DNA of 17,063 nt, taken from contig JADHWR010000023.1 of assembly GCA_016783355.1 (NCBI GenBank), positions 1 to 17,063 on the forward strand, written 5' to 3'. Below the pieces are notes generated by a model. That model was not told where the DNA came from, searched no databases, and saw only the letters and a list, made by a program, of their open reading frames with translations. This document shows, in pieces, positions 1-7,075 of this stretch. The DNA comes from Candidatus Omnitrophota bacterium (GTDB lineage: Bacteria; Omnitrophota; Gorgyraeia; Gygaellales; JAHJCI01). Both the position numbers and the translations under genes were made by a program. How positions within the stretch are numbered: the first letter of the stretch is position 1; every line of letters begins with the position of its first letter.

Positions 1-2
1 AA

Positions 3-176
3 TACAATGATAAGGTCTGGGATTTTGCTGCTGGACTCTTATTGGTTGAAGAGGCAGGAGGAAGAGCGACAGATTTCTCAGGTAAGGCGTGGAGCCTAAA
101 GAGCAGGGGTTATATTGCTTCTAACCGAAGGATACACAAAAAGGTTTTAAGTTTGATAGGTTCTTGCGCAAGATGA
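3..176 (+). CDS. Inositol monophosphatase family protein, C-terminal end (5' truncated by window)
   Basis: Only the last 57 codons are present, read in frame from base 3 to the TGA at 174-176. The fragment begins YNDKVWDFAAGLLLVEEAGG. This contains the WDxAAGxLLVxEAGG signature of the inositol-monophosphatase/FBPase-like phosphatase superfamily, whose Asp helps bind the catalytic metal. It continues with a short 'GYIASN' segment typical of the C-terminal part (compare 'ASN' followed by a terminal helix). Members dephosphorylate inositol phosphates, fructose-1,6-bisphosphate, PAP or NADP, and this fragment cannot tell these apart. The next gene (def) starts 9 bases after the stop, which suggests co-transcription. 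Confidence 0.85.
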   Translation, partial: YNDKVWDFAAGLLLVEEAGGRATDFSGKAWSLKSRGYIASNRRIHKKVLSLIGSCAR

Positions 177-185
177 GTAGAGACT

Positions 186-719
186 ATGGAGGAGAAAATT
201 TTAAAGATAAAGAGATATCCAGATGCTGTATTGCGCAAGCGCTGTGTTAAGATTGAGAAAATTACCCCACAGGAATTAGCGCTTTTTAAGGATATGCTTT
301 TTACGATGCGTGCATTTAAGGGCATTGGTTTAGCTGCCCCTCAGGTGGGTAAGGCCTGCCAGATTATTGTTGCCGATATCGGCGATGGCCCTATAAAATT
401 AGCCAATCCAAGGGTTCTTAAGAAAAGGGGTGAAGATAGGATGGCTGAGGGCTGCTTAAGCATACCCAATGTTGATGTAACCATAAAAAGGTCTTTTGAG
501 GTGTTAGTTGAGGGCTTAAATGAGAAAGGTGAGTTGGTTGAGGTGAAGGCAAAGGGCTTATTAGCTCGTGTGCTTTTGCATGAAATAGACCATTTAAGAG
601 GAAGGCTGATTATTGATCACTTGGGTTTATTAGAAAAGATGAGATTTTTCAAGACAAATAGGAAAACGAGGAATTCGTTAATTCCTTCCCTCAACCTTCC
701 AAAAATACCTTTCTATTAA
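186..719 (+). CDS. def: Peptide deformylase
   Basis: Removes the N-formyl group from the initiator methionine of nascent proteins in the cytoplasm. All three metal-enzyme motifs are visible: GIGLAAPQ (residues 46-53), EGCLS (88-92, Cys90 metal ligand) and HEIDHLRG (132-139, His132 and His136 ligands, Glu133 catalytic base). The start gives MEEKILKIKRYPDAVLRKR, matching the usual 'I..YPDxVLRxK' N-terminus, although the ribosome binding site is weak. At 177 aa it is in the normal range. The tail after about residue 155 (ending in KIPFY) does not look like the usual lysine-rich end and contains a palindrome at 669-686. Gln of the common QHExDH motif is replaced by Leu131. It lies 45 bases before mnmA and is probably co-transcribed with it. 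Confidence 0.95.
   Translation: MEEKILKIKRYPDAVLRKRCVKIEKITPQELALFKDMLFTMRAFKGIGLAAPQVGKACQIIVADIGDGPIKLANPRVLKKRGEDRMAEGCLSIPNVDVTIKRSFEVLVEGLNEKGELVEVKAKGLLARVLLHEIDHLRGRLIIDHLGLLEKMRFFKTNRKTRNSLIPSLNLPKIPFY
669..686. repeat. In-frame palindrome in the def tail
   Basis: The arms AGGAATT (669-675) and AATTCCT (680-686) are perfect reverse complements around a 4-base loop, CGTT. The 18 bases are exactly six codons (residues 162-167, RNSLIP) in the part of Def that departs from the family pattern. It could be a small inserted palindrome or chance. Confidence 0.5.
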
Positions 720-764
720 CTTAATCTGAAAATATGAAAACAGGTTAACAGCGTCAGTTTCTTA

Positions 765-1829
765 ATGAAAAAGCGTGTTGCGATAGCTTTAAGTGGAGGA
801 GTAGATTCTTCTGTTGCCGCTGCCTTATTAAAAAAGCAGGGTTTTGAGATTATCGGAATTACTATCTATTTTGGATATTTTTCAAGTAAGATAGTAAAGG
901 AGGCGGCACAGATAGCCAGGCTTCTGGGACTGAAGCATCATGTTGTAGATTTTAGCAGTCTTTTAGAAGAAAAGGTAATCAATAATTTTTGCCAGGAATA
1001 TCTTAAGGGAAGAACTCCTAACCCCTGTATCCGTTGTAATCAATATATAAAATTTGGCGCATTGCTGGCAAAGGCATACGCTTATGATTGTCAATTTCTG
1101 GCAACAGGCCACTATGTGCGTAAGATAAAGACAAGGCATGGGTTTTTACTGAAGAAAGGAAAGGATAAATTTAAAGACCAATCCTATTTCTTATATCGCC
1201 TCAAACAAGAACAGCTAAAACATCTTCTTTTTCCTTTGGGAGATTTGACCAAATTCAAGGTTAATAAAATTGCCGGTGATTTGGGACTCGGGATTGCAAA
1301 AAGAAAGGAAAGCCAGGAGATCTGTTTTTTATCAACCAGGCCTGCCTGCCGGACAGGCAGGAGTAATGAGTACCATAGATTTTTAAAGAGGAGAATTAGC
1401 GGCAAGCTCAGCCCTGGATTGATTGTAGATAAAAGAGGTAATGTCTTGGGTAAACAGGCCGGGGTCTGCTTTTATACTATTGGTCAGCGTCAAGGATTAA
1501 ACTTAGCATTAGGTCACCGGGCTTATGTAATAAAGATAGATGCCTTAAAGAAGAGGATTATTGTGGGAAGGCGCAAGGACGCCTATGCTCAGGAGTTTAT
1601 AGCCAGCCATCCAAGTTTTATTCTTTCATCGAAGAAGAGTGTTGTTTGTAAGGTAAAGATAAGGTATAATCAGAAAGAAAAAGAGGCTAAGATTCTGCCA
1701 GAAAGAGAGAGAGTGCGAGTTAGATTCAAGCAAGCACAGTTTGGGGTTACGCCGGGGCAGGCGGCAGTGTTTTACAATAACGATATTGTTATCGGCGGGG
1801 GTATAATTGAGAGAACAATCCAGGAATGA
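765..1829 (+). CDS. mnmA: tRNA-specific 2-thiouridylase MnmA
   Basis: Installs the 2-thio group on wobble uridine U34 of Lys, Glu and Gln tRNAs by adenylating the base and transferring persulfide sulfur. The N-terminal PP-loop is SGGVDSS (residues 10-16). TPNPC holds the first catalytic Cys (Cys88), followed by the CxxC-like pair partner Cys91, ATGHY (113-117), KDQSYFLY (137-144) and ESQEICF with the second catalytic Cys187. The GKxSPG and YTIGQRQGL segments of the C-terminal barrel follow. The 354-aa length is typical, with a short loop near residues 37-43. Residues 193-199 (PACRTGR) are encoded exactly by a 21-bp palindrome, and the loop here is about nine residues longer than in the homologs I remember. 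The upstream ribosome binding site is weak. The 3' end overlaps nadA by 23 bases. Confidence 0.96.
   Translation: MKKRVAIALSGGVDSSVAAALLKKQGFEIIGITIYFGYFSSKIVKEAAQIARLLGLKHHVVDFSSLLEEKVINNFCQEYLKGRTPNPCIRCNQYIKFGALLAKAYAYDCQFLATGHYVRKIKTRHGFLLKKGKDKFKDQSYFLYRLKQEQLKHLLFPLGDLTKFKVNKIAGDLGLGIAKRKESQEICFLSTRPACRTGRSNEYHRFLKRRISGKLSPGLIVDKRGNVLGKQAGVCFYTIGQRQGLNLALGHRAYVIKIDALKKRIIVGRRKDAYAQEFIASHPSFILSSKKSVVCKVKIRYNQKEKEAKILPERERVRVRFKQAQFGVTPGQAAVFYNNDIVIGGGIIERTIQE
1341..1361. repeat. 21-bp palindromic element in frame within mnmA
   Basis: The arms CCTGCCTG (1341-1348) and CAGGCAGG (1354-1361) are perfect reverse complements around the 5-base loop CCGGA. The element is in phase with the codons and adds seven residues (193-199) shortly after catalytic Cys187. 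I recall CCTGCC/GGCAGG palindromes dispersed in genomes of uncultured bacteria, but could not check copy number here. Confidence 0.75.
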
Positions 1830-2727
1830 GAAGATTAAAGAGAAACTTGGCAGATTAAAAAAGGAACGCCAGGCAGTAATTTTGGCTCATAACTACCAGT
1901 TACCCGAAGTGCAGGAGGTCGCTGATTTTTGCGGAGATTCTCTGGAGCTGAGTAGAATCGCCGCAAGGACACAGGCGCGCATTATTGTTTTCTGCGGGGT
2001 GCATTTTATGGCGCAGACTGCTTCTATTCTTTCTCCAGAAAAGAGAGTGCTTATGCCTGATATTAATTCTGGTTGTCCGATGGCAGAGATGCTTTCTGCC
2101 GGGCAGCTACGAAGGCTAAAAAATAAGTATCCAGAGGCGGTTGTTGTAGCATATGTTAATACTACTGCCGAGGTAAAAGCCGAAGCAGATATATGTTGCA
2201 CCTCAAGCAATGCTGTAGAGGTTGTCAGTAGCCTAAGAAATAAAGAGGAAGTTATCTTTGTGCCGGATAAATATCTGGCTGATTTCGTATCTCAGAAGAC
2301 CAAAAGGAAACTGATTATTTGGGAGGGGTTTTGTCCCGCACATATTAAAATTCTGGCAGAAGACTTAGAAAGAGAAAAGAGATTGCATCCGAATGCAGCC
2401 GTAGTCCTGCATCCTGAGTGTATGCCAGAAGCGATTGCGCTTTCTGATGCTGTTCATTCTACAAGTAATATGTGTCGTTATGTTAAAACAAACTCTGCCA
2501 GGGAATTTATTGTTGGCACAGAAGTAGGTATAATTTACCGCCTCAAAAGAGACAATCCTGATAAAGAATTTTATCCAGCAGCCCCTGGGGCAATCTGCCC
2601 GGATATGAAGCGTATAACAGTTGAGAAAATTCTTCACTCGTTAGAAGAATTAAAATTTGAGATAAAGGTTCCTGCTCGTATTCGTAATCAGGCAAAAAAG
2701 GCGATAGATAGAATGCTTACCATTTAA
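1807..2727 (+). CDS. nadA: Quinolinate synthase A
   Basis: Condenses iminoaspartate with dihydroxyacetone phosphate to quinolinate in de novo NAD synthesis, using a [4Fe-4S] cluster. The three cluster ligands of the family are in place: CGVHFMA (Cys63), EGFCPAH (Cys176) and GAICPDMK (Cys264). LAHNYQ (26-31), GDSLELS, SGCPMA and TSSNA are the other family signatures. No ATG lies near the N-terminus. A TTG at 1807 preceded by a GGGGG run gives a start 23 bases inside the end of mnmA, which implies translational coupling. The 306-aa length is normal. nadB and nadC are not in the window, so the rest of the pathway must lie elsewhere or use aspartate dehydrogenase. Confidence 0.95.
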   Translation: MREQSRNEKIKEKLGRLKKERQAVILAHNYQLPEVQEVADFCGDSLELSRIAARTQARIIVFCGVHFMAQTASILSPEKRVLMPDINSGCPMAEMLSAGQLRRLKNKYPEAVVVAYVNTTAEVKAEADICCTSSNAVEVVSSLRNKEEVIFVPDKYLADFVSQKTKRKLIIWEGFCPAHIKILAEDLEREKRLHPNAAVVLHPECMPEAIALSDAVHSTSNMCRYVKTNSAREFIVGTEVGIIYRLKRDNPDKEFYPAAPGAICPDMKRITVEKILHSLEELKFEIKVPARIRNQAKKAIDRMLTI

Positions 2728-2744
2728 GGTCAAATGAGGAGACA

Positions 2745-3665
2745 ATGAAAATAGCTGATGATATAACAAAATTAGTGGGGAATACCCCGTTAGTGCGGTT
2801 AAATAAAGTAACGGCCGGATTAGAAACAAGTGTAGTGGCAAAGCTTGAATCATTTAATCCATTATCCAGCGTAAAGGACAGAATCGGCGTTTCTATGATT
2901 GAGGATGCCGAGAGACAAGGATTAGTTAAGAGAGGTACCACAATTATTGAAGCAACCAGTGGTAACACAGGGATTGCCCTTGCCTTTGTCTGTGCTGCCA
3001 AAGGCTATCGTTTAATTTTAACAATGCCAGATACGATGTCCATTGAACGCAGACAATTACTTTCTTTATTTGGGGCAGAGGTTGTCTTAACTCCTGGGAA
3101 GCAAGGAATGGCAGGCGCATTGAAAAAGGCACAAGAACTTCTTAGGAATACCCCAAATTCCTTTATGCTTCAGCAATTTAACAATCCCGCTAATCCAGGA
3201 ATCCATCGAGAGACAACAGCCGAGGAGATATGGCACGATACAGATGGAAGGGTTGATATCTTGATTAGTGGTGTTGGCACAGGCGGAACAATCACCGGAG
3301 TTACTGAATTCATTAAAGAAAGAAAGCCAAACTTTAAAGCCATTGCTGTTGAGCCTGTTCGTTCTCCTGTTCTTTCTGGAGGAAAACCTGGTTTGCATAA
3401 GATTCAAGGTATTGGTGCAGGATTTATGCCTATGGTTTTAAAGAAGGAATTGATTGATGAGATAATTCAGGTTACCAGTGAGGAAGCACTAAGGTTTACA
3501 AAGAGACTCGCACAAGAGGAAGGGATATTAGCTGGTATTTCCTCTGGTGCAGCCTGCGCAGCAGCGGTCGATGTAGCAAAGAGAAAAGAAAATCACGCTA
3601 AGCTTATCGTGGTTATTTTTCCTGATACAGGAGCACGTTATTTATCTACCCTGCTTGAAAAATAG
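2745..3665 (+). CDS. cysK: Cysteine synthase A (O-acetylserine sulfhydrylase)
   Basis: A PLP-dependent enzyme making cysteine from O-acetylserine and sulfide. The Schiff-base Lys is K44 in SSVKDR. The substrate loop TSGNTG is residues 71-76. GTGGTITG binds the PLP phosphate, and EPVRSPVLSGG and HKIQGIGAGF follow as in CysK. SSGAA near the C-terminus completes the site. The 306-aa length matches the family, with no extra regulatory domain of the cystathionine beta-synthase type. GAGGAG (2736-2741) sits just before the ATG, 17 bases after nadA, so it is probably the last gene of the operon. Its 3' end overlaps the convergent yggS-type gene by 20 bases. CysM is a less likely alternative given the sequence pattern. 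Confidence 0.94.
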   Translation: MKIADDITKLVGNTPLVRLNKVTAGLETSVVAKLESFNPLSSVKDRIGVSMIEDAERQGLVKRGTTIIEATSGNTGIALAFVCAAKGYRLILTMPDTMSIERRQLLSLFGAEVVLTPGKQGMAGALKKAQELLRNTPNSFMLQQFNNPANPGIHRETTAEEIWHDTDGRVDILISGVGTGGTITGVTEFIKERKPNFKAIAVEPVRSPVLSGGKPGLHKIQGIGAGFMPMVLKKELIDEIIQVTSEEALRFTKRLAQEEGILAGISSGAACAAAVDVAKRKENHAKLIVVIFPDTGARYLSTLLEK

Positions 3666-4314
3666 CCTGGCCGATTCTGACCATATTACTTCCTTCTTCA
3701 ATTGCAACTCTGAAAGTGTTCGTCATTCCCATAGAAAGAATTCGGGGCACAACATTAGGCAGGGATAGAGAGTTTAGTTCTTCAAATACCCTTTTTGTCT
3801 TGATAAAATAAGAACGTGCTTTCTCTGGATTTCCAAAGCGAGGCCCCATTGTCATTATTCCCATAATCTTAAGAAAGGGCAAAGTTGAGATTTCTTTGAT
3901 AAAGTCAAGCGCCTCTTCAGGTATCAGTCCTGTTTTTTGTGCTTCTCTTGCGCTATTTATTTCAACTAACACAGGCATCAGCTTTTTTATCTCTGAGCAT
4001 CTTTTATTAATTTCTTGCGCGATTCTCAGTGAATCAACAGTCTGAATCATATCAAATATTTCAACTGCCTGCTTTACTTTATTTCTCTGGAGATGCCCAA
4101 TCATATGCCACTTGAGGGCTTTTGCTTTTTTACCCAATGCATTATATAGCTCCTGTGTCTCCTGGAGGTAGTTTTCTCCAATAATTTGCGCACCAGCATT
4201 AATTACTTCCTCTATTTCTTTTACTAATCTTTGTTTTGCTGCGACGACCAAATCTACATATTCAGGAATAGAATTTCTTAATCGTTGATAATTTTCAAAG
4301 ATCACGTCCTTCAT
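3646..4314 (-). CDS. YggS/PLPBP-family pyridoxal phosphate homeostasis protein
   Basis: A single-domain alanine-racemase-like TIM barrel that binds PLP and maintains vitamin B6 and amino-acid balance. It has no known catalytic role. The PLP lysine is Lys27 in VVAAKQR. Family signatures follow: GENYLQE, WHMIGHLQRNK, ILSMGMT and, at the end, NMVRIGQAIFQAG. At 222 aa it is normal length. The ATG at 4314 follows CTAACGGG, part of a 14-bp inverted repeat, and there is no strong Shine-Dalgarno. It lies 97 bases downstream of the PEP carboxykinase gene on the same strand, and its 3' end converges on and overlaps cysK by 20 bases. Its barrel segments are more diverged from E. coli YggS than the signature motifs are. 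Confidence 0.93.
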   Translation of the reverse strand: MKDVIFENYQRLRNSIPEYVDLVVAAKQRLVKEIEEVINAGAQIIGENYLQETQELYNALGKKAKALKWHMIGHLQRNKVKQAVEIFDMIQTVDSLRIAQEINKRCSEIKKLMPVLVEINSAREAQKTGLIPEEALDFIKEISTLPFLKIMGIMTMGPRFGNPEKARSYFIKTKRVFEELNSLSLPNVVPRILSMGMTNTFRVAIEEGSNMVRIGQAIFQAG

Positions 4315-4421
4315 CCCGTTAGAAACCCCTCTATTTTATAATAATATATCAGTCCCATTAAAAATAAGTTTTCTCGCGAATTCAGACGGCACTATTTTAT
4401 CGTTACTGTTTCTAACGGGAT
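4313..4421. repeat. 14-bp inverted repeat bracketing the pckG-yggS gap (MITE-like candidate)
   Basis: The sequence ATCCCGTTAGAAAC at 4313-4326 is matched perfectly by its reverse complement at 4408-4421, with 81 bases between. On the coding (minus) strand one arm contains the TAG stop of the PEP carboxykinase gene and the other runs into the ATG of the yggS-type gene. The interior is AT-rich and has no open frame. It may be a small non-autonomous element or a long-range stem in the mRNA. Confidence 0.6.
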
Positions 4422-6322
4422 TCATCGAATTTCTCAGGTAAGATATAATCTGCGTACCTATCTTTTGCTTTAGTTAGTCTTTCTTTTTCTTCCTCTAATA
4501 CCTTAAAGACGACTTGTGGTGTTTTGGGGATTTTCTGGTAAACTTTAATTATCCTGCATATCTTGGCGATGAACTTATCTACTCTTAAGGCAAACTGCCT
4601 GTTGTAATCATCCTCACTGTAATGCCTTGCTTGAATTTGCTTAAAGAGTTCTTTTAAATCCTTATATCTGGGGATGTAACCAATCGGAGTTTTCAGTGCT
4701 CCTACTTCTTTATGCACACGCAGCTCCATCCATTTAAGCCAGATGGCTTTGTCTGTTTTACTATTGAGAAATTTGCCATCCTCACCCTTTAGGAAATAAT
4801 TAACACCAAAGATAGATGGACAGGGTTTTAAGTCTTGGCTAAAATTTAGATTGTTTTCTATATATTTTCCTAAAGGAATCGAAATAAAATCCAGGTTGGA
4901 CATCGGATTGAATTTGGGGACACTTTCCTTGCCTAAGGTTGCGGCTGTGGTTTCTGACTCTAAAGCACCGGCAATCGTAATTATACCATGGCTCCAGTTG
5001 AAAGATTCTCTTAGCGGAGGCCAGGCATCAGAGTCCCTGCCTCCGTAAATTAGGCCTTTGACCACAACACCATTAGGGTCGTTGAGTTTTGGGTCAGCAT
5101 TCTCAAGAGCGTTAAGGCTTACTGTAAAGCGGGCATTTTTATGGGAAGGCAGAATTTCTCGATTTTGCACATCCTTCTTGCCTGGCCACCATTCTCCGGA
5201 ATAATTGATTCCCCCTTGAGGTACATCTTTCTCCTTGTCAATCCAATAGACATCTTTATTTTGCGTAAGCAATAATACATTGGAGAATATAATCTCATGA
5301 GGTTGGCTCAATACCTTCCAGATTATCGGGTCATCGCCAGGGTTAATACCCACGATTATCCCAAATACCCCTTTTTCTGGATTGACGGCACGAACATCCC
5401 CATCTTTCTTTCTAAGATAGGCGATGTCATCGCCAATGATGCTTTCATTCGGTATCATAGAAGTAGATGTCTTTCCGCAAAGAGAAGGGAAGGCTCCTGT
5501 AAAATAGGTAATCCTATTCTTTGACCCCTGGATTCCCATAATGAACATATGCTCTGTTAACCAGCCCTCGAGGGAGGCACGATGTATTGCTAAGCGCATC
5601 GCCAATTTCTTCAGGCCGATAGTGTTGCCGCCATATTGGGTATTCATACTATAAACGATACTTTCTTGCGTATCAATATAGATTCTGCGCTGGGAAATAT
5701 TTTTACTATTTTGCCTCTCATCTAATTGGCCCTGGCTGTGCACAAACTTAAAAAAGCCTGTATTTTTTTCTCCTAATCTTCTGAATTCCTCATATCCTGG
5801 CCGGTAAAGGATTGTTTCTGAGTGGGCGACATAGCTTGAATCAGTAAGTTGAACAGAAGGTATAGAGAACTCAGACTTAATCGGCCCCAAGGAGAAAAAC
5901 AACACATACAATGTGTGTCCCTGCATTATGTTTTTCATAATCTGCCTAATTTCAAGAAGCGCTTTAGCCTTGTCTGTTGTATTTATGCAGGGACCTAAAT
6001 CATCACCCTTGGGTATGAGAAGTTTTGTGTTTTCTTTATCCCGAGCCTGGTCATTATAGCCATCAAAATGGACACTATGGCCTCTGATAGCAAGTTCTTT
6101 TTCTTCGCCGCATCTTAGCGCTTCATCCCGGATATATTGAAGGTCCTCTTTAGAATCAGTTACAATAAAAAGACGCTCAGGATTAAGGAGCTCTACATAT
6201 GTGGCAATGAACTGATAGAGTTTGGGATTATTTATCCTGGCAAGTTTTTGAAAATTAACCTTATCAAGTCTGGTTTTAAGTATTTCGATTTCGCTATTCA
6301 TAATCATCATTGCTCGGTTCAT
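4412..6322 (-). CDS. pckG: Phosphoenolpyruvate carboxykinase, GTP type
   Basis: Interconverts oxaloacetate and PEP with GTP/GDP, for gluconeogenesis or anaplerosis. The nucleotide-binding loop FPSLCGKTSTSM (residues about 278-289) carries the reactive Cys282 and Lys284 of the GTP class. YGGNTIGLKKLAMRLA and EHMFIMGI supply the metal-site Lys and His258, and GDDIAYLRKKDG supplies the metal Asp. LTDSSYVAHSE and HGIITIAGALESETTAA are further class signatures, and the length of 636 aa is right. The N-terminal 100 residues and the 'INPGDDP' region diverge from animal and actinobacterial enzymes. The start is uncertain: a TATAAT (minus strand, 6323-6328) abuts the ATG at 6322, so ATGs at 6310, 6307 or 6301 may be used instead. 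It is transcribed divergently from the aldolase-family gene. Confidence 0.94.
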   Translation of the reverse strand: MNRAMMIMNSEIEILKTRLDKVNFQKLARINNPKLYQFIATYVELLNPERLFIVTDSKEDLQYIRDEALRCGEEKELAIRGHSVHFDGYNDQARDKENTKLLIPKGDDLGPCINTTDKAKALLEIRQIMKNIMQGHTLYVLFFSLGPIKSEFSIPSVQLTDSSYVAHSETILYRPGYEEFRRLGEKNTGFFKFVHSQGQLDERQNSKNISQRRIYIDTQESIVYSMNTQYGGNTIGLKKLAMRLAIHRASLEGWLTEHMFIMGIQGSKNRITYFTGAFPSLCGKTSTSMIPNESIIGDDIAYLRKKDGDVRAVNPEKGVFGIIVGINPGDDPIIWKVLSQPHEIIFSNVLLLTQNKDVYWIDKEKDVPQGGINYSGEWWPGKKDVQNREILPSHKNARFTVSLNALENADPKLNDPNGVVVKGLIYGGRDSDAWPPLRESFNWSHGIITIAGALESETTAATLGKESVPKFNPMSNLDFISIPLGKYIENNLNFSQDLKPCPSIFGVNYFLKGEDGKFLNSKTDKAIWLKWMELRVHKEVGALKTPIGYIPRYKDLKELFKQIQARHYSEDDYNRQFALRVDKFIAKICRIIKVYQKIPKTPQVVFKVLEEEKERLTKAKDRYADYILPEKFDESR

Positions 6323-6350
6323 ATTATATATAAATAAGGAAATATTACAA
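6323..6350 (-). promoter_or_regulatory. Candidate promoter for pckG
   Basis: Read on the minus strand, TTGTAA (6345-6350) and TATAAT (6323-6328) are separated by 16 bases. Transcription would begin near 6315, inside the annotated reading frame, just before the in-frame ATGs at 6310 and 6307. This would give a very short leader. The -35 matches consensus at only four of six positions. Confidence 0.45.
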
Positions 6351-6359
6351 GAGGTAAAT

Positions 6360-6380
6360 AGGGGACGAGAATCGTCCCCT
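6360..6380. repeat. REP-like palindrome between divergent genes
   Basis: The arms AGGGGACGA (6360-6368) and TCGTCCCCT (6372-6380) are perfect 9-bp reverse complements around GAA. This is a GC-rich hairpin in an AT-rich gap. It has the look of a repetitive extragenic palindrome. No run of T follows that would make it an obvious terminator in either direction. Confidence 0.65.
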
Positions 6381-6406
6381 TCAAGAAAACGACCTCGAAA
6401 ACATGC

Positions 6407-6435
6407 TTGACAGAGGTCAATAATACTACTAAAAT
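6407..6435 (+). promoter_or_regulatory. Sigma-70-type promoter for the aldolase/mnmG pair
   Basis: TTGACA (6407-6412, perfect -35) and TAAAAT (6430-6435) are separated by exactly 17 bases. The expected start is near 6442, 46 bases before the ATG at 6488. GACCTC (6391-6396) and GAGGTC (6413-6418) form an inverted pair around the -35, a possible operator. Confidence 0.75.
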
Positions 6436-6487
6436 TTCAACAGTAAAATTTTTCTAAGACAAAATCATAATTAAAGAAAGACTCTCT

Positions 6488-7075
6488 ATGAGTTTAAAGA
6501 AGGAAAGGCAAGAGATAATTTACTGGGCGCACCTTCTCAATCAAAAGGGATTTGTTAGCGGAAGGAGCGGGAATATTTCAAAAAGGCTCGCCCCCCATAG
6601 AATTCTTATTACTTCTCACAACAGTTTCCTGGGGTACTTAGAAGAAAAAGAAATCCTTTTGCTTGATTTAAAAGGCAAGGTTTTAGAAGGAAATTTAAAG
6701 CCAACAAGTGAGAAGAAGTTACATTTACGTATCCATAAAAAATTTCCAGACCACAAGGTTATCATCCATGCCCATTCTCCTTATACAGTTACCCTTTTTC
6801 ATTATTTTAAAAAGTTAGATAAATTTTGTTTTGAGGCAAAATTTTATTTGGGAAAGATTGAGGTTTTAACTCAAAGTACACCTACCGTAATAGAGATTGA
6901 GCCTGTATTGAAAGCATTGGAGAAGAATAATATTGTTGTTTTAAAAGACCATGGCGTGGTATCCGTGGGAGATAATTTTAAAGAGGCATTTTCTTTGATA
7001 GAATTACTTGAAGAGCAGGCAAAGATTAATTTGATGCTAAGAGGAAGGATTTTTCTATGGAAAGATTTGATGTGA
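6488..7075 (+). CDS. Class II aldolase/adducin family protein
   Basis: A zinc-dependent enzyme of the fuculose-phosphate aldolase fold. The phosphate-binding segment SGRSGNIS (residues 24-31), catalytic Glu75 in PTSEKKLH, zinc ligands His94 and His96 in HAHSPY, and the third ligand His155 in KDHGVVSVG are all present, so an active enzyme is expected. The 195-aa length is slightly shorter than FucA. Substrate is not clear: fuculose-, ribulose- or methylthioribulose-phosphate and related sugars are all possible within the family, and no sugar-pathway gene lies nearby. The ribosome binding site is weak. The 3' end overlaps mnmG by 19 bases and contains its ribosome binding site, so the two are translated from one mRNA. 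Confidence 0.88.
   Translation: MSLKKERQEIIYWAHLLNQKGFVSGRSGNISKRLAPHRILITSHNSFLGYLEEKEILLLDLKGKVLEGNLKPTSEKKLHLRIHKKFPDHKVIIHAHSPYTVTLFHYFKKLDKFCFEAKFYLGKIEVLTQSTPTVIEIEPVLKALEKNNIVVLKDHGVVSVGDNFKEAFSLIELLEEQAKINLMLRGRIFLWKDLM

Noticed and set aside
6137..6337. 66-codon plus-strand frame over the start of pckG
   Set aside because: Opposite a conserved gene, no ribosome binding site or family pattern.
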